DNA of 40,312 nt from Clostridiales bacterium (GTDB taxonomy: Bacteria; Bacillota; Clostridia; Christensenellales; CAG-314), in the NCBI GenBank assembly GCA_003537755.1, contig DPQS01000003.1, positions 1-40,312 of the forward strand, written 5' to 3'. A program made the translations under genes and the position numbers. The notes beneath the pieces were generated by a model, which searched no databases, was not told where the DNA came from, and saw nothing but the letters and a program-made list of their open reading frames with translations. Of the stretch, positions 40,239 to 40,312 are shown piece after piece; position 1 is the stretch's first letter; each line of letters starts with the position of its first letter.

Positions 40239-40312
40239 GCGGGTGTAGTTCAATGGTAGAATACCAGCCTTCCAAGCTGGCTGCGTGGGTCCGATTCCCA
40301 TCACCCGCTCCA
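40239..40312 (+). tRNA. tRNA-Gly (anticodon TCC)
   Basis: A complete cloverleaf with encoded CCA at the window end. The acceptor stem GCGGGTG pairs with CACCCGC, then T and CCA. The D arm has GTTCAATGGTAGAAT. The anticodon stem CCAGC/GCTGG encloses CTTCCAA, anticodon TCC (reads GGA and probably GGG). The T arm is GTCCGATTC. It resembles the CCC-anticodon tRNA at 16394. Confidence 0.97.

Overview
The window looks like chromosomal DNA of an uncultured, endospore-forming Clostridia bacterium, possibly near Christensenellales. That placement is inferred from gene order and style; there is no rRNA gene to confirm it. Supporting points are the rimP-nusA-ylxR-ylxQ-infB-rbfA-nrnA-truB-ribF order, a T-box before thrS, an L20-type leader before infC, the ruvCAB-queA-tgt-yajC order, hemZ beside rel, and an uninterrupted sporulation sigma factor SigK. 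Coding is dense and nearly all on the + strand; only sigK is clearly on the - strand. Most genes are moderately GC-rich, but about 16.7-18.4 kb is visibly AT-rich.

Layout. 1-597: no convincing gene; a 14-bp inverted repeat pair, then a strong promoter and a hairpin leader. 598-11404: a translation and RNA operon (rimP, nusA, rnpM/ylxR, ylxQ, infB, rbfA, nrnA, truB, ribF, an endonuclease IV-like gene, an M24 aminopeptidase, efp), mostly with overlapping or tightly spaced genes. 11403-11680: a long imperfect palindrome and a terminator. 11766-12455 (-): sigK, divergent from a PflX-like radical SAM gene, which is followed by a pair of half-size chromate-transport genes. 15106-16104: operator-like repeats, a 70-aa Xre regulator and the tail of a lost tandem paralogue. 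16105-16533: a small conserved protein, tRNA-Gly(CCC) and a terminator. 16447-18472: an accessory segment with a repeat of the tRNA 3' end, an AT-rich small membrane protein and esterase pair, and an orphan ORF.

18476-22515: three short direct repeats, a T-box riboswitch and thrS, then an L20-type leader with infC (AUU start), rpmI and rplT. 22528-29417: a SpoU rRNA methyltransferase, yebC, ruvC, ruvA, ruvB, queA, tgt. 29705-31982: yajC, a TIGR04086-type membrane protein and a strongly divergent, SecD-like protein with no SecF. 32102-38575: recJ, rel, a metallo-beta-lactamase-fold hydrolase and hemZ. 38755-39963: a DUF3810-type membrane protein with an HExxH motif. The window ends exactly at the CCA of a tRNA-Gly(TCC).

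Most genes are housekeeping: ribosome maturation and translation initiation, tRNA modification, DNA repair and Holliday-junction processing, protein export and the stringent response. I did not find a clear new multi-gene system. The best candidates for something new are small: (1) an Xre gene followed by the in-frame tail of a paralogue that differs from it only at synonymous positions plus a 24-bp hairpin insertion; (2) an att-like duplication of the tRNA-Gly 3' end beside AT-rich cargo; (3) a SecD-like protein without SecF; (4) several unexplained palindromic or repeated intergenic elements; (5) structured RNA regions, including a second fold between the thrS T-box terminator and the thrS start.
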